From NCBI GenBank assembly GCA_900498245.1, contig LS998015.1, positions 1,483,877 to 1,547,876 of the forward strand: DNA of 64,000 bases, written 5' to 3'. Source of the stretch: Candidatus Zixiibacteriota bacterium (lineage in GTDB: Bacteria > Zixibacteria > MSB-5A5 > GN15 > PGXB01). The position numbers and the translations under genes were made by a program. Of the stretch, positions 44,955 to 55,290 are shown piece by piece (the first letter of the stretch is position 1; each line of letters begins with the position of its first letter). The notes beneath the pieces were generated by a model. It made no database searches. It was not told the DNA's origin and saw only the letters and a program-made list of their open reading frames with translations.

Positions 44955-46238
44955 ATGGAATATAAAGTTGTTGTACCGCCTCTGGGAGAATCGGTTGTTG
45001 AAGGCACGATTGTGAAGTGGCTCAAAAAGGAAGGGGACAAGATCAAGATCGATGATCCGATCGTCGAAATCATGACCGACAAGATCAATGTCGAAATCCC
45101 CTCACCGCACGACGGTGTGATGAAAAAACACCTTGTGCCGATTGATACGGTCGTTCAGATCGGCGCTGAGATCGCTATAATGGAAATAGAGGGAACGGCG
45201 ACGGTCTCCAAAGCTTTCCAGACCCTGCCCGACAGCGGCAAAGAAGTTATTCCCCCGGAGCAGGATGTGAAGGCCCCGCCGGAGGAATTTGTCGGTACCG
45301 TGGCCCATCATGAGCAGATGGGGATTCATGCCGACAAAGATTCGATTGAGGCCGGTATCAAGGCCGTGAAATCATCGCCGATTGTCCGCCGTCTGGCCCG
45401 CGAGCATTTCATTGATCTGCGGCTGGTTAAAGGAAGCGGCCGCGATAGTCGCGTCAGCAAAGAAGATATTATTAAGTATATTAACAGCCGTCATCAAGTC
45501 GATAAGAAAAAACCGGATTTTGTCTTCCCCGATGCGGAGCATGAAGAAATCATTCCGGTGACCGGCGTCCGGAAAGTGATTGCCGAACATATGGTCAAAT
45601 CGGCCTTTAGCATTCCTCATGTGACCACCTTCGACGAGTGCGATATGACCCGTGTTATTGAGTGGCGCAAGACATATGTGGACAAGATCGAAAAGACGCA
45701 CGGCGTCAGGATTACCTACCTGCCATTTATGGTCAAGGCGATAATTTTCGCGGCCAAGGAATTCCCGTGGCTGAATGCGACTTTTGAGAAAGATGAAATG
45801 CATATTAAAAAGTATTTCAATATCGGGATGGCGGTGGCGCGGAATAACTCTCTCATTGTGCCGGTTGTCAAGCACTGCGAGCAGAAGTCGATTTTGCAGA
45901 TTGCCCGGGAAATGAAAGAACTGGCCGACAAAGCCAATGCCGACAAACTGTCTATGGATGAAATCAGCGGCGGGACCTTCTCGATTACCAACGCCGGCAT
46001 CTATGGTGCCCTTGGCTCAACGCCGATAATTGCCGCGCCGCAGGTGGCCATTTTGGGCGTCCACAAAATTGTCGACAAGCCGGTTGTGCGTGACGGGCAG
46101 ATTGTTGTCCGACCGATTCTTAATTTTGGACTTTCATTTGACCATCGCGTTATTGATGGCGGCTATGCAGTGCAGTTTTTAAGAAGAATGATTGAATACC
46201 TTGAGGATCCTGATTCCTGGCTTTTGGGGGTCATCTGA
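44955..46238 (+). CDS. 2-oxoacid dehydrogenase E2 (dihydrolipoyl acyltransferase)
   Basis: 427 residues. One lipoyl domain at 1-80 with the modified Lys in VEIMTDKINVEIPSP near 31-45, a linker, a peripheral subunit-binding domain (SSPIVRRLAREHFIDL, RVSKEDIIKYI, about 135-175) and the catalytic domain with GTFSITNAGIYGA and SFDHRVIDGGYAVQFL near 395-410, whose DHRxxDG supplies the catalytic His and Asp. AGGGAGG before the start. Lipoylation would depend on LipB encoded at 51291. Confidence 0.93.
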   Translation: MEYKVVVPPLGESVVEGTIVKWLKKEGDKIKIDDPIVEIMTDKINVEIPSPHDGVMKKHLVPIDTVVQIGAEIAIMEIEGTATVSKAFQTLPDSGKEVIPPEQDVKAPPEEFVGTVAHHEQMGIHADKDSIEAGIKAVKSSPIVRRLAREHFIDLRLVKGSGRDSRVSKEDIIKYINSRHQVDKKKPDFVFPDAEHEEIIPVTGVRKVIAEHMVKSAFSIPHVTTFDECDMTRVIEWRKTYVDKIEKTHGVRITYLPFMVKAIIFAAKEFPWLNATFEKDEMHIKKYFNIGMAVARNNSLIVPVVKHCEQKSILQIAREMKELADKANADKLSMDEISGGTFSITNAGIYGALGSTPIIAAPQVAILGVHKIVDKPVVRDGQIVVRPILNFGLSFDHRVIDGGYAVQFLRRMIEYLEDPDSWLLGVI

Positions 46239-46300
46239 TTATAAATGTCTTTTAGCGGCAGAAATCTGGATATAGATTCTGCCTTGATAGGGGATTGCAA

Positions 46301-47698
46301 ATGGCTGATAAGTATAAATTGGTTGTTATCGGCGCCGGACCGGGCGGCTATGTGGCCGCTATCAGGGCCGCGCAACTGGGAATAAAGACCGCTATAGTTG
46401 AAAAAGAATATATCGGCGGGGTTTGCCTGAACTGGGGCTGTATTCCATCAAAGGCTTTGCTATACGTTTCGGAATTGAAGCGAACCGTCGAGGCTTCGGC
46501 GAAAATCGGACTCAAGGCCGATAATGTCGGAATCGATCTTGATGCTTTACGGAAACACAAGGATGAAACCGTCAAGCGCCTGACCGGCGGTGTAAAAATT
46601 CTTCTGGATAAAGCCGGGGTGAAAGTCTATGAAGGAACCGCCTCTTTCGTCTCCGCAAATGAAATCGAAATTATAAAGGACAGCACCAAGTCGAGAATTG
46701 AATCCGAATTCTTTATTATTGCCACCGGCACCAATCCGATTGATCTGCCGATGATAAAGTACGACGGCAGGACGGTCATCGGCGCCCGCGAAGCGATAAA
46801 TATTCCGACCGTTCCCGGTACCATGGGCGTGATTGGAGCGGGCCCGATTGGGGTGGAAATGGCGACTGTCTATAATACCCTTGGCTCCAAAGTGACGATT
46901 ATCGAATTGCTTGATGCCGTTCTGCCGACCCTTGATTCGGATATCTCCAAAGCCTCCGAACGGGAACTGAAAAAACAGGGGATGGCCATCTTCACTTCGT
47001 CCAAAGTCGTTTCGTCAAGAAAGAACGCCGACAAAATTGACGTCGATGTCGAAACGCCCCAGGGAAAGAAGACTTTCAACTTCGACATGGTTCTGGTCGC
47101 GGCCGGAATGAAACCGAACACGGCCGGGCTCAACCTTGAAAAAGCCGGAGTAAAGACGGATGCCAAAGGGTTTGTCATGGTCGACAAAAGATTGCGGACT
47201 AATATAGCCAATATTTTTGCTATTGGCGATGTCGCGGGCGGCCTGCTCCTGGCCCATAAGGCATCGCATGAGGGAATCGCGGCGGTGGAAGCGATTGCCG
47301 GATCCGGCGATGGCGCCGACTGGAAAGCGGTTCCTTATGCCGTATTCACCGATCCCGAGATCGCCGGAATCGGATTAACGGAAAAGGAGGCGCAGAATTC
47401 GGGGCGGAAAATCAAGGTTGGCAAATTCCCCTACCGGGCCGTGGGGAAGGGTATCGCCACTCTGGCCACCGAGGGATTCGCCAAAGTAATTGCCGATGCC
47501 GAAACCGATGAAATACTTGGCATCCATATTTTTGGCCCTCATTCCGGAGATATTATCTATGCCGGGACGGCCATGATGGAATTTGATGGTACCGCCGAGG
47601 ATTTGGGACATATTATGGCCATTCATCCGACTCTCTCGGAAGCGCTAATGGAAGCCGGTTTGAATGTCAACAAACGAGCCATTCATATCATAAATTGA
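46301..47698 (+). CDS. lpdA: Dihydrolipoyl dehydrogenase (E3)
   Basis: 465 residues, flavoprotein disulfide reductase. FAD loop VVIGAGPGGYVAAIRAAQLG near 7-26, redox-active disulfide GVCLNWGCIPSKALL near 40-54, NAD loop MGVIGAGPIGVEMATVY near 174-190, IFAIGDVAGG near 307, and HIMAIHPTLSEAL near 440 with the catalytic His-Glu pair. The ATG at 46301 is favoured over TTG 46295 because AGGGGA lies at a good distance. Last gene of the complex, closed by a terminator. Confidence 0.95.
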   Translation: MADKYKLVVIGAGPGGYVAAIRAAQLGIKTAIVEKEYIGGVCLNWGCIPSKALLYVSELKRTVEASAKIGLKADNVGIDLDALRKHKDETVKRLTGGVKILLDKAGVKVYEGTASFVSANEIEIIKDSTKSRIESEFFIIATGTNPIDLPMIKYDGRTVIGAREAINIPTVPGTMGVIGAGPIGVEMATVYNTLGSKVTIIELLDAVLPTLDSDISKASERELKKQGMAIFTSSKVVSSRKNADKIDVDVETPQGKKTFNFDMVLVAAGMKPNTAGLNLEKAGVKTDAKGFVMVDKRLRTNIANIFAIGDVAGGLLLAHKASHEGIAAVEAIAGSGDGADWKAVPYAVFTDPEIAGIGLTEKEAQNSGRKIKVGKFPYRAVGKGIATLATEGFAKVIADAETDEILGIHIFGPHSGDIIYAGTAMMEFDGTAEDLGHIMAIHPTLSEALMEAGLNVNKRAIHIIN

Positions 47699-47710
47699 CG
47701 TTGGAATACC

Positions 47711-47737
47711 GGGGGCGTTTCGAAGACGTCCCCTTTT
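47711..47737 (+). terminator. Rho-independent terminator after the 2-oxoacid dehydrogenase operon
   Basis: Stem GGGGGCGT with ACGTCCCC (one G-T pair) around a TTCGAAG loop, followed by TTTT, 12 bases after the E3 stop codon. Confidence 0.8.
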
Positions 47738-47834
47738 ATCATTTTCCCTGCCAGATAAATTGCATCGATGCTTCTTCTTGACCCTGCAACTTGTTTATGC
47801 TATTTTCGTAAAGTATGGTAAGGCGGAACCTATT

Positions 47835-48158
47835 ATGAAGAAAGCCCTCACATTTTTTGCGGCCCCGTACCGACTTGAAATATTATTTTGGTCGATAGCA
47901 CTGGTGATCCCGGCATTTATAGACCCATCGACTCCTCATTTTTCATATTGCATTTTCAAGCATTTGGGTTTTGAATTTTGCCCCGGGTGTGGATTGGGAC
48001 GATCCCTGGCTTACCTTTATCGGGGCGATATCACCCAATCTTTCCTTTGTCATCCTTTGGGCCTAATCGCTCTTCCAATTCTGCTTTACAGAATAATGAT
48101 ATTGACTCTAAAATTAATTGAATTGCATAAAACCAGATTGGGAGGCATTCATGGCTGA
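47835..48158 (+). CDS. DUF2752 membrane protein
   Basis: 107 residues with two or three hydrophobic segments. LGFEFCPGCGLGRSLAYLYRGD near 52-73 is the DUF2752 signature CPxCGxxR/T, and CHPLGLIALPILLYR follows. Function unknown. ATG 47835 with AAGGCGG upstream is chosen; the longer reading from 47760 lacks family sequence. Overlaps the TM2 gene by eight bases, so the two are coupled. Confidence 0.82.
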   Translation: MKKALTFFAAPYRLEILFWSIALVIPAFIDPSTPHFSYCIFKHLGFEFCPGCGLGRSLAYLYRGDITQSFLCHPLGLIALPILLYRIMILTLKLIELHKTRLGGIHG

Positions 48159-48504
48159 CCTCTATATGTTAATGCCGGAATTGCAGGGCGACGAAATGGT
48201 TTTTGTCGCGGGGCTGCTGAAAAACGCCGATGACGAAACGGCGCGCCGCTTTGCTACGATCTATCGCACCCGGCGCAAGGATCCGCAGACTATTCTAATA
48301 ATGGCTCTTCTCGGCTTCGTGGCTATCGCCGGGGTACATCGTTTCTTCCTGGAGCAGATCGGTATGGGTCTATTGTATCTGTTCACCGGTGGAATCTGCC
48401 TGATCGGGACAATTATTGATGTTGTAAATTATAAGAATCTGGCCTTTGAATATAACCAGAGGAAAGCGCAAGAAACGATGTTTATGATCAAAGGAACCGC
48501 ATAA
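48151..48504 (+). CDS. TM2-domain membrane protein
   Basis: 117 residues. A helical N-terminal half with MLMPELQGDEMVFVAGLL and many charged residues, then a TM2 domain (about 53-110): ILIMALLGFVAIAGVHRFFL and MGLLYLFTGGICLIGTIIDV, with the conserved DxF-like turn replaced by GVHRFF. Start at 48151 set by GGGAGGC. Function unknown; the family is common in small envelope proteins. Confidence 0.8.
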   Translation: MADLYMLMPELQGDEMVFVAGLLKNADDETARRFATIYRTRRKDPQTILIMALLGFVAIAGVHRFFLEQIGMGLLYLFTGGICLIGTIIDVVNYKNLAFEYNQRKAQETMFMIKGTA

Positions 48505-48537
48505 GCGGTTAAAACTGACACTCTATTCTAGACCTTT

Positions 48538-48876
48538 ATGAATACTGCCCCCTTCGAGGAAATTAATGCCGCTGTTACCATATGTGACACAACCGGCATT
48601 ATTATTTATATGAATAAGAAGGCCGTCGCCACCTTTGCGGCGGATGGCGGCGCCGATTTGATTGGGAAGAATCTCTTTGACTGCCACTCTGACGAGTCGA
48701 TAGAAAAATTGAAAGATCTAATTGCCGCGCGCCGAACCAATGCCTATACAATTGAAAAGAACGGCGTTAAAAAATTAATCTATCAGACTCCATGGTATGA
48801 TGACGACAGTTTCGGCGGTCTGATCGAATTCTCCTTTGAAATCCCTTTCGTTATCCCGCATTTCATAAGAGATTAG
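48538..48876 (+). CDS. Stand-alone PAS-domain protein
   Basis: 112 residues, nearly all one PAS fold: AAVTICDTTGIIIYMNKKAV near 11-30, LIGKNLFDCHSDESIEKLKD near 42, YTIEKNGVKKLIYQTPWYDD near 76, GGLIEFSFEIPF near 95. No output domain, membrane segment or cysteine pair for heme is seen. Similar PAS modules occur attached to DUF438 proteins. It follows the TM2 gene by 33 bases; a small ligand or redox sensor acting on a partner is inferred. Confidence 0.8.
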   Translation: MNTAPFEEINAAVTICDTTGIIIYMNKKAVATFAADGGADLIGKNLFDCHSDESIEKLKDLIAARRTNAYTIEKNGVKKLIYQTPWYDDDSFGGLIEFSFEIPFVIPHFIRD

Positions 48877-48886
48877 GCAATATTGC

Positions 48887-50569
48887 TCAGGGGGTGAAAT
48901 TGAATATCATCAGTCCGCCATTTCCTGCGGCGACATAAATAAAAGTACCGTCATATGCCACGCTCTGTGCGATATCGGGGGTGGCATAGCCTGCGACAAT
49001 ATAAGGGTCATCCTTATTCTTGACATTTATTACCTGAAGACCGCCCCCGGCTCCGTCGGCCACGAATGCATAATTCTCATTGGCCGTGGCATCAAGGGCC
49101 TGCCCGGGGGTATCAATAAGACTTACTTGTGAAAGGACCGCTTCATCGGTGATATGCATCAATTCGATCCCCTTTTCATCTTCGGAAACGTAGAGAGTGC
49201 TTCCATAAATAAGCAGTGATCGGGCCCGGCCGGCGGTCGGATATATTATCGGGTTGCATTGATACCATAACTCGGAGGCGTTCACGACAACAATTCCCGC
49301 GGAGTAGTCGGCGATTAGGAGAAAGCCGAATATAGATGTCATACCCATCGGAAAATCCGGCATAACATATTGCGCATAGGGAAGAAGTGTATCGCTGGAA
49401 ATATCGAATAGAGTGAAATTTCCGGCGTTGTCTACCGTATATGTGTTCCACGGCAAAGTATAGACGTCCTGAATAGGGGCCTCCTGGGCATATTGTTCAA
49501 TAAATACCGGGTCCGCCGGGTTTGAAATATCGTATAAGAGTAATTTTGATATTCCCGTTTTGTAAGTAATGATATATGCCGTGTTGTCATGGAACCGAAC
49601 TTTTCTGGCCGGTTCGGCGGTGGCAATCGTACATACGGAATTCGGTGAATATGGATTACTGATATCAATTATTTTCACGCCGCCGATGTGATCGGCAATG
49701 AAACAATAATTCTTATATAATGCCGAGTGAAGGGCGTACCCCGGAGTCTCATACCGGCTGATAAGGGCCACCGTGCCGCTGTCCTCATGGGTTCTGATAG
49801 ATGGCTGGTTGGAGAATCCCGACCATTCGTTAGCCGAGTCACCGCAGGACTTGAGGACAAAATAATATCTCATTGAAGGTTTAAGGCCCATCACCACTAC
49901 TCGTTCTCGGTTCCCGGGCGGGCCGGGAATCGGCAGGGGGGAAGCGACGATGGCTCTGTCCCAATCGATATCCTCTTCCATGATCATCCGTCCCATATAG
50001 CGGAGATCATAGGCAGTGACCCGACCGCTGTCTTCGGCTCTCGGCGCCGTCCATGTCAAAGTTGCCGTGTGGGCTGTCACCTCGGCTATGCTTAAATCGC
50101 CGATGGCATCAGGGTACTTTGGGGTTGGATTACCTCTGGTTTTTGCCGTCGCTATATTAGAGAGCGGCGACCAAATTCCCCTCTCATTCTGACTTTTAAT
50201 ACCGAAATTCAATTCCGCCGCCGCCGGAAGGCGAGCCACGAGACACGTTTCCGCAGCTCCGGCGGCTTTGGGAAACGGTTCCCCCGAGATTTCTACGGAA
50301 TATTCCCAGTTATTTTCGTTCAGGTTTGTTTTAAGATAACGGATGTCATATTTGGCAATTGATTTAGCATCTTCGGGCGAAGGGGCTGTCCAGCATAGTG
50401 TCACGGAATATGCTGTCGTATCAATAACCTGTAAATCGGCGATCGCAGGCGGAGGGGAAATAGGCTGATCCGGGCTTGAGATTTTCTTTCCGCATCCCTC
50501 AACCGCAACAAGCGCTGCGATCAAAAGTAGCAGTAACCACCCCGCCGTTATATTCTTAAGACCGCCCAT
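48887..50569 (-). CDS. Lipoprotein with fibronectin type III and LVIVD repeats
   Basis: 560 residues. Signal WLLLLLIAALVAVEGC has a lipobox ending at Cys26. Two fibronectin type III domains (about 38-135 and 150-258) show TLCWTAPSPEDAKSIAKYDIRY and TLTWTAPRAEDSGRVTAYDLRY. The C-terminal half has LVIVD-like blades: GGVKIIDISNPYSPNSV, KLLLYDISNPADPVFI, GLQVINVKNKDDPYIV, probably a beta-propeller. An envelope-anchored binding protein is likely; ligand unknown. It converges on the PAS gene with 10 bases between. Confidence 0.88.
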   Translation of the reverse strand: MGGLKNITAGWLLLLLIAALVAVEGCGKKISSPDQPISPPPAIADLQVIDTTAYSVTLCWTAPSPEDAKSIAKYDIRYLKTNLNENNWEYSVEISGEPFPKAAGAAETCLVARLPAAAELNFGIKSQNERGIWSPLSNIATAKTRGNPTPKYPDAIGDLSIAEVTAHTATLTWTAPRAEDSGRVTAYDLRYMGRMIMEEDIDWDRAIVASPLPIPGPPGNRERVVVMGLKPSMRYYFVLKSCGDSANEWSGFSNQPSIRTHEDSGTVALISRYETPGYALHSALYKNYCFIADHIGGVKIIDISNPYSPNSVCTIATAEPARKVRFHDNTAYIITYKTGISKLLLYDISNPADPVFIEQYAQEAPIQDVYTLPWNTYTVDNAGNFTLFDISSDTLLPYAQYVMPDFPMGMTSIFGFLLIADYSAGIVVVNASELWYQCNPIIYPTAGRARSLLIYGSTLYVSEDEKGIELMHITDEAVLSQVSLIDTPGQALDATANENYAFVADGAGGGLQVINVKNKDDPYIVAGYATPDIAQSVAYDGTFIYVAAGNGGLMIFNFTP

Positions 50570-50651
50570 AATGCCCTCAATTATTTGACGGTATAGGGGA
50601 TGGGTTGTTTAAAAAAATGAGTATTTGCGATATACGATGAAGGACGCGGGC

Positions 50652-51281
50652 CTAATCAGTCTTGACGGCCAGAGAAAGACCGTCTCTGATGGGAATTATT
50701 GACGAAAATATGCCTTTTGACGAAAAGAGTCTGTGATTAAATTCCAGTATCGCCTCGGACTCCGCACTTTTTCTCTTTTTAAGTATCTCTCCTGACCAAA
50801 GCACATTATCGGTGATAAAAATCCCCCCTCTGCGGAGTTTTGATATCCCCAATTCAAGAGCGCTCGGGTAATCGGCCTTGTCAATGTCGTTCAAAATTAT
50901 GTCGAATCGGCCCCTTAATCCCCGGGCTGTTTCCAGGGCGTCACCGACATAATATTCAAGCATTCGACCATATCCGCCGCGCTTAAAAAAGCCGATTGCT
51001 CTGGCCCTGTTATCTTCTGATAAATCCGTGCAGATTATTTTTCCGCGGGGCCTCATCCCCCCGGCAAACCAATAGGCGGAATAACCGAAACCGGACCCTA
51101 ATTCTAGAATCCGTTCGGCGCCCGATACCAGGGCCAGTTGCCTGAGGAACCGTCCCACCGCCGGACCTATAATCGGGAAAGAAATTTTCCGGGCATACCT
51201 CTCCATTTCCTGTTGAATCTTGTCGCGCGGGGGGATGATCCCGGAGATATATGCCTCGATTTTGGGATGAGTGATATTCAT
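50652..51281 (-). CDS. SAM-dependent O-methyltransferase (COMT/caffeoyl-CoA type)
   Basis: 209 residues. ERILELGSGFGYSAYWFAGG near 56-75 is the SAM glycine loop, ICTDLSEDNRARAIGFF near 84, VGDALETARGL near 112, and FDIILNDIDKADYPSALELG near 125 carries the metal-binding Asp residues of this class. GIFITDNVLWSGEIL follows. Substrate unknown. Nine bases after lipB, so likely the same transcript. Confidence 0.88.
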   Translation of the reverse strand: MNITHPKIEAYISGIIPPRDKIQQEMERYARKISFPIIGPAVGRFLRQLALVSGAERILELGSGFGYSAYWFAGGMRPRGKIICTDLSEDNRARAIGFFKRGGYGRMLEYYVGDALETARGLRGRFDIILNDIDKADYPSALELGISKLRRGGIFITDNVLWSGEILKKRKSAESEAILEFNHRLFSSKGIFSSIIPIRDGLSLAVKTD

Positions 51282-51290
51282 GAATTCTTC

Positions 51291-52025
51291 CTAAGAAATT
51301 TTGATTTCGAGAATTTGCCTCTCAAGATTTTCCACCGCTTCCATTTCATAATAGAAGAGTTCGGCGAAATTTTTTGCTATCAGATCATTTACGATGTCGG
51401 CCTCGATTTTCCTTCCAGCCATCTGCTCGAGAGTGCCGACCGGATATTCAGTTATTCCGCACGGATTGATATAATTAAAATAATTCAGATCGGTTGAGAT
51501 ATTCAGGGCCAGCCCATGATAGCTAACCCATTTTGAAACGGCCACCCCAATCGCCGCCAACTTGTGGTTGTTGACCCAAACTCCTGTGAGTCCCGGCTTG
51601 ATTTCCGCTTTGAGGCCCAAGTCCTGCAGGGTGATTATCATGAGTTTTTCCAAATCACGGAGATATTGATGGAGGTCCCGTCCCCGGGCGGTTAAATCCA
51701 GTATTGGGTAAACAACCGTCTGCCCCGGACCATGAAATGTTATATCCCCGCCCCGCTCGATTTCAAAAAGCTCGATCCCTTTGGTCGTCAATGTCTCCAG
51801 AGCGACCAGCAAATTCTTCCTGGACGTTCCCCGCCCCATAGTAATTACCGGGTTATGTTCGGTGAAAATCAGGCAGTCCGGTATTAAACTGCGATATCTG
51901 AGGTTGACCAGGCGTTTCTGCAGCGCCCAGGTCTCTGGGAAATTGGTTCGTCCCAAATTGATTCTGAAGAGTCTCTTGAAACCACGACTGCACATAAAAT
52001 TCATTTCCCCGATTATACGAATCAA
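51291..52025 (-). CDS. lipB: Lipoyl(octanoyl) transferase
   Basis: Moves octanoate from acyl carrier protein to lipoyl domains such as the E2 protein at 44955. Up to 244 residues. Motifs: HNPVITMGRG near 57-66, EIERGGDITFHGPGQTVVYP near 88-107, KLAAIGVAVSKWVSYHGLAL near 155-174 with the catalytic Lys, and NPCGI near 186 with the catalytic Cys. In-frame ATGs at 52025, 52004 and 51995 are all possible; no ribosome site decides. LipA, the sulfur insertion enzyme, is not in the window. Confidence 0.95.
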   Translation of the reverse strand: MIRIIGEMNFMCSRGFKRLFRINLGRTNFPETWALQKRLVNLRYRSLIPDCLIFTEHNPVITMGRGTSRKNLLVALETLTTKGIELFEIERGGDITFHGPGQTVVYPILDLTARGRDLHQYLRDLEKLMIITLQDLGLKAEIKPGLTGVWVNNHKLAAIGVAVSKWVSYHGLALNISTDLNYFNYINPCGITEYPVGTLEQMAGRKIEADIVNDLIAKNFAELFYYEMEAVENLERQILEIKIS

Positions 52026-52162
52026 TATAGAAAAACAGTATAAACGGTCAAGCGTTCCCGAAGAAATGATCAGTTGAAGGGGCGTGGCGAAATTTCTTTT
52101 TGATCTGGAATGGTTGACAGAACGGCTGAAACTTCGTAAAGTTTCGGGAGAGGAGAATAGAT

Positions 52163-52957
52163 ATGTCGGAGAAAGATAAGGAAAAACTTCGATCCGCCGT
52201 CCGCGATCATTACGGTGAAATTGCCCGATCCGGAGGTTGTTGTTCCGGCTCCAAATCGTCCTGTTGCGGCAATGGCCTCCAATCCATAGGCGATATTTCG
52301 AATAGTCTTGGATACAGGAAAGAGGAATTGGCTTCGCTGCCCGAAGGCGCTAATCTTGGGCTTGGATGCGGCAATCCATTGGCCTTGGCCCTGATCCGCC
52401 CGGGAGAGATAATTCTTGATTTGGGAAGCGGCGGTGGCATTGATTGTTTTCTGGCGGCTCAGAAAACAGGCGAAACCGGCAGAGTAATCGGGGTCGATAT
52501 GACTCCCGATATGCTTGCCCGGGCGCGTCAAAATGCTGCCGCGGGAGGATACAAAAATGTTGAATTCCGTCTTGGGGAAATCGAAAACCTTCCGGTCGCG
52601 GATAATTTTGTCGATCTGGTAATTTCCAACTGCGTTATAAATCTATCGCCGGACAAAGAGCGCGTCTATTCTGAGATGTTCCGCGTTCTCAAACATGGAG
52701 GCCGCATAGCCATTTCTGATATTGTCGCGACACATGTAATCCCCGAAGATATTCGTAATGACATCGACGCTTATTCCGGTTGTGTTGCCGGAGCGCTGGT
52801 AGTCGATAACTTGCGCGCCATTCTCGAAAAAACCGGCTTTGCGAAAATTGAAATAAATCTTGAAGAATCCAGCCGGGCCTTCATCCGGGAGTGGTTTCCC
52901 GGCCGGGATCTCGATAAATTTGTAGTTTCCGGATTAGTGAGGGCCTCTAAACGGTAA
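52163..52957 (+). CDS. arsM: Arsenite methyltransferase
   Basis: 264 residues. SAM-binding ILDLGSGGGIDCFLAAQKTG near 73-92, GVDMTPDML near 99, NCVINLSPDKERVYSEMFRV near 152-171 and SGCVAGALVVD near 202. Cysteine pairs near the N-terminus (GGCCSGSKSSCC) and the Cys in the NCVINL and GCVAGAL motifs fit the arsenic-binding set. It converts arsenite to methylated forms. AGAGGAGAAT sets the start. No arsR or arsenic pump gene lies near. Confidence 0.93.
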   Translation: MSEKDKEKLRSAVRDHYGEIARSGGCCSGSKSSCCGNGLQSIGDISNSLGYRKEELASLPEGANLGLGCGNPLALALIRPGEIILDLGSGGGIDCFLAAQKTGETGRVIGVDMTPDMLARARQNAAAGGYKNVEFRLGEIENLPVADNFVDLVISNCVINLSPDKERVYSEMFRVLKHGGRIAISDIVATHVIPEDIRNDIDAYSGCVAGALVVDNLRAILEKTGFAKIEINLEESSRAFIREWFPGRDLDKFVVSGLVRASKR

Positions 52958-53157
52958 TCAATATCGCCGCTTCGGGTGCGAGCTCCGGCGCTTTAATAAT
53001 GGACCACCGGTGGCTAAGTTAAAGTATTGTTGTGGGATGCCGAAGTGAAGATGGGCCGTCAAATAAGTAGTATCAGGCGGGGAACCATATCGATGGGGGA
53101 TTGTTAAGATATTGCGAGATTATAAATAAATAATTTTAGGAATTTATAAATTTTCTC

Positions 53158-53186
53158 TTGACAAGGTAGCGAAAGGGTATTATTAT
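53158..53186 (+). promoter_or_regulatory. Sigma70-type rRNA promoter
   Basis: Perfect -35 TTGACA at 53158-53163 and -10 TATTAT at 53181-53186 with a 17-base spacer, preceded by an A/T-rich UP-like tract at 53118-53157. It is about 220 bases before 16S rRNA. Confidence 0.85.
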
Positions 53187-53235
53187 CCTTTCCTGCCTGA
53201 ATTTTGTGGCAGTTTTTTTGTCGCAGAAATTCAAC

Positions 53236-53248
53236 AGCTCTTTGAAAA
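53236..53248 (+). promoter_or_regulatory. boxA antitermination element in rRNA leader
   Basis: AGCTCTTTGAAAA resembles the boxA consensus TGCTCTTTAACA bound by NusB/S10. A second one lies in the spacer at 55275-55287. Confidence 0.65.
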
Positions 53249-53407
53249 CAGAATAGTGAACACCGAGCAAGAATATTGATTCTTGTCGGTAGTGCGGGTC
53301 TCTTTGTGTCTTTTCAGACACAATTTTGAGATCGATAATTCGAATGACGAAGTGTTTCGTGAAGGAACAACCTTCGTTAATAGACATGATTAGAAATAAT
53401 TATGAAT

Positions 53408-54966
<1,559 letters not shown>

Positions 54967-55091
54967 TTAGTGCCGGGGCCTTTTTATCAAGGTAACCGGT
55001 GCTAGGTCGACGCACTATTGGCGGAATTCGCTTTTTGCCGGTGTTCGCTATCAAAATTATAGAATCTCTGGCTCCGGCGGAGATTAACCTC

Positions 55092-55165
55092 GGGCCTATA
55101 GCTCAGTTGGTTAGAGCGCGCGCCTGATAAGCGCGAGGTCAGTGGTTCAACTCCACTTAGGCCCA
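55092..55165 (+). tRNA. tRNA-Ile (anticodon GAU) in the rRNA spacer
   Basis: 74-base cloverleaf: GGGCCTA acceptor with TAGGCCC plus discriminator A, D arm GCTCAGTTGGTTAGAGC, anticodon GAT at 55126-55128 in loop CTGATAA, T arm GTGG-TTCAACT-CCAC. Note TTCAACT rather than TTCAAAT in the T loop. CCA not encoded. Confidence 0.97.
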
Positions 55166-55175
55166 GATTGATTTC

Positions 55176-55248
55176 GGGGATGTAGCTCAGTTGGGAGAGC
55201 GATGGCTTTGCAAGCCATAGGTCGCCGGTTCGAACCCGGTCATCTCCA
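55176..55248 (+). tRNA. tRNA-Ala (anticodon UGC) in the rRNA spacer
   Basis: 73-base cloverleaf: GGGGATG acceptor with CATCTCC plus A, anticodon TGC at 55209-55211 in loop TTTGCAA, T arm GCCGG-TTCGAAC-CCGGT. Ten bases after tRNA-Ile. Confidence 0.97.
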
Positions 55249-55274
55249 ATACTTGAATGTAAGATTTTATAGTT

Positions 55275-55287
55275 TGTTCTTTGACAA
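55275..55287 (+). promoter_or_regulatory. boxA element before 23S rRNA
   Basis: TGTTCTTTGACAA, a close match to rRNA spacer boxA sequences, between tRNA-Ala and 23S. Confidence 0.65.
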
Positions 55288-55290
55288 CTT

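Larger units (their letters stand above)
52958..53407 (+). other. rRNA operon leader and upstream gap
   Basis: 450 bases between arsM and 16S rRNA, holding no protein gene. From 53118 an A/T-rich UP-like tract runs into the promoter at 53158. After it come the boxA sequence and the 5' half of the 16S processing stalk: AGTGAACACCG at 53255-53265 pairs (one G-T) with CGGTGTTCGCT at 55039-55049, and TAGTGCG at 53290-53296 pairs with CGCACTA at 55011-55017. I see nothing else in 52958-53117. Confidence 0.75.
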
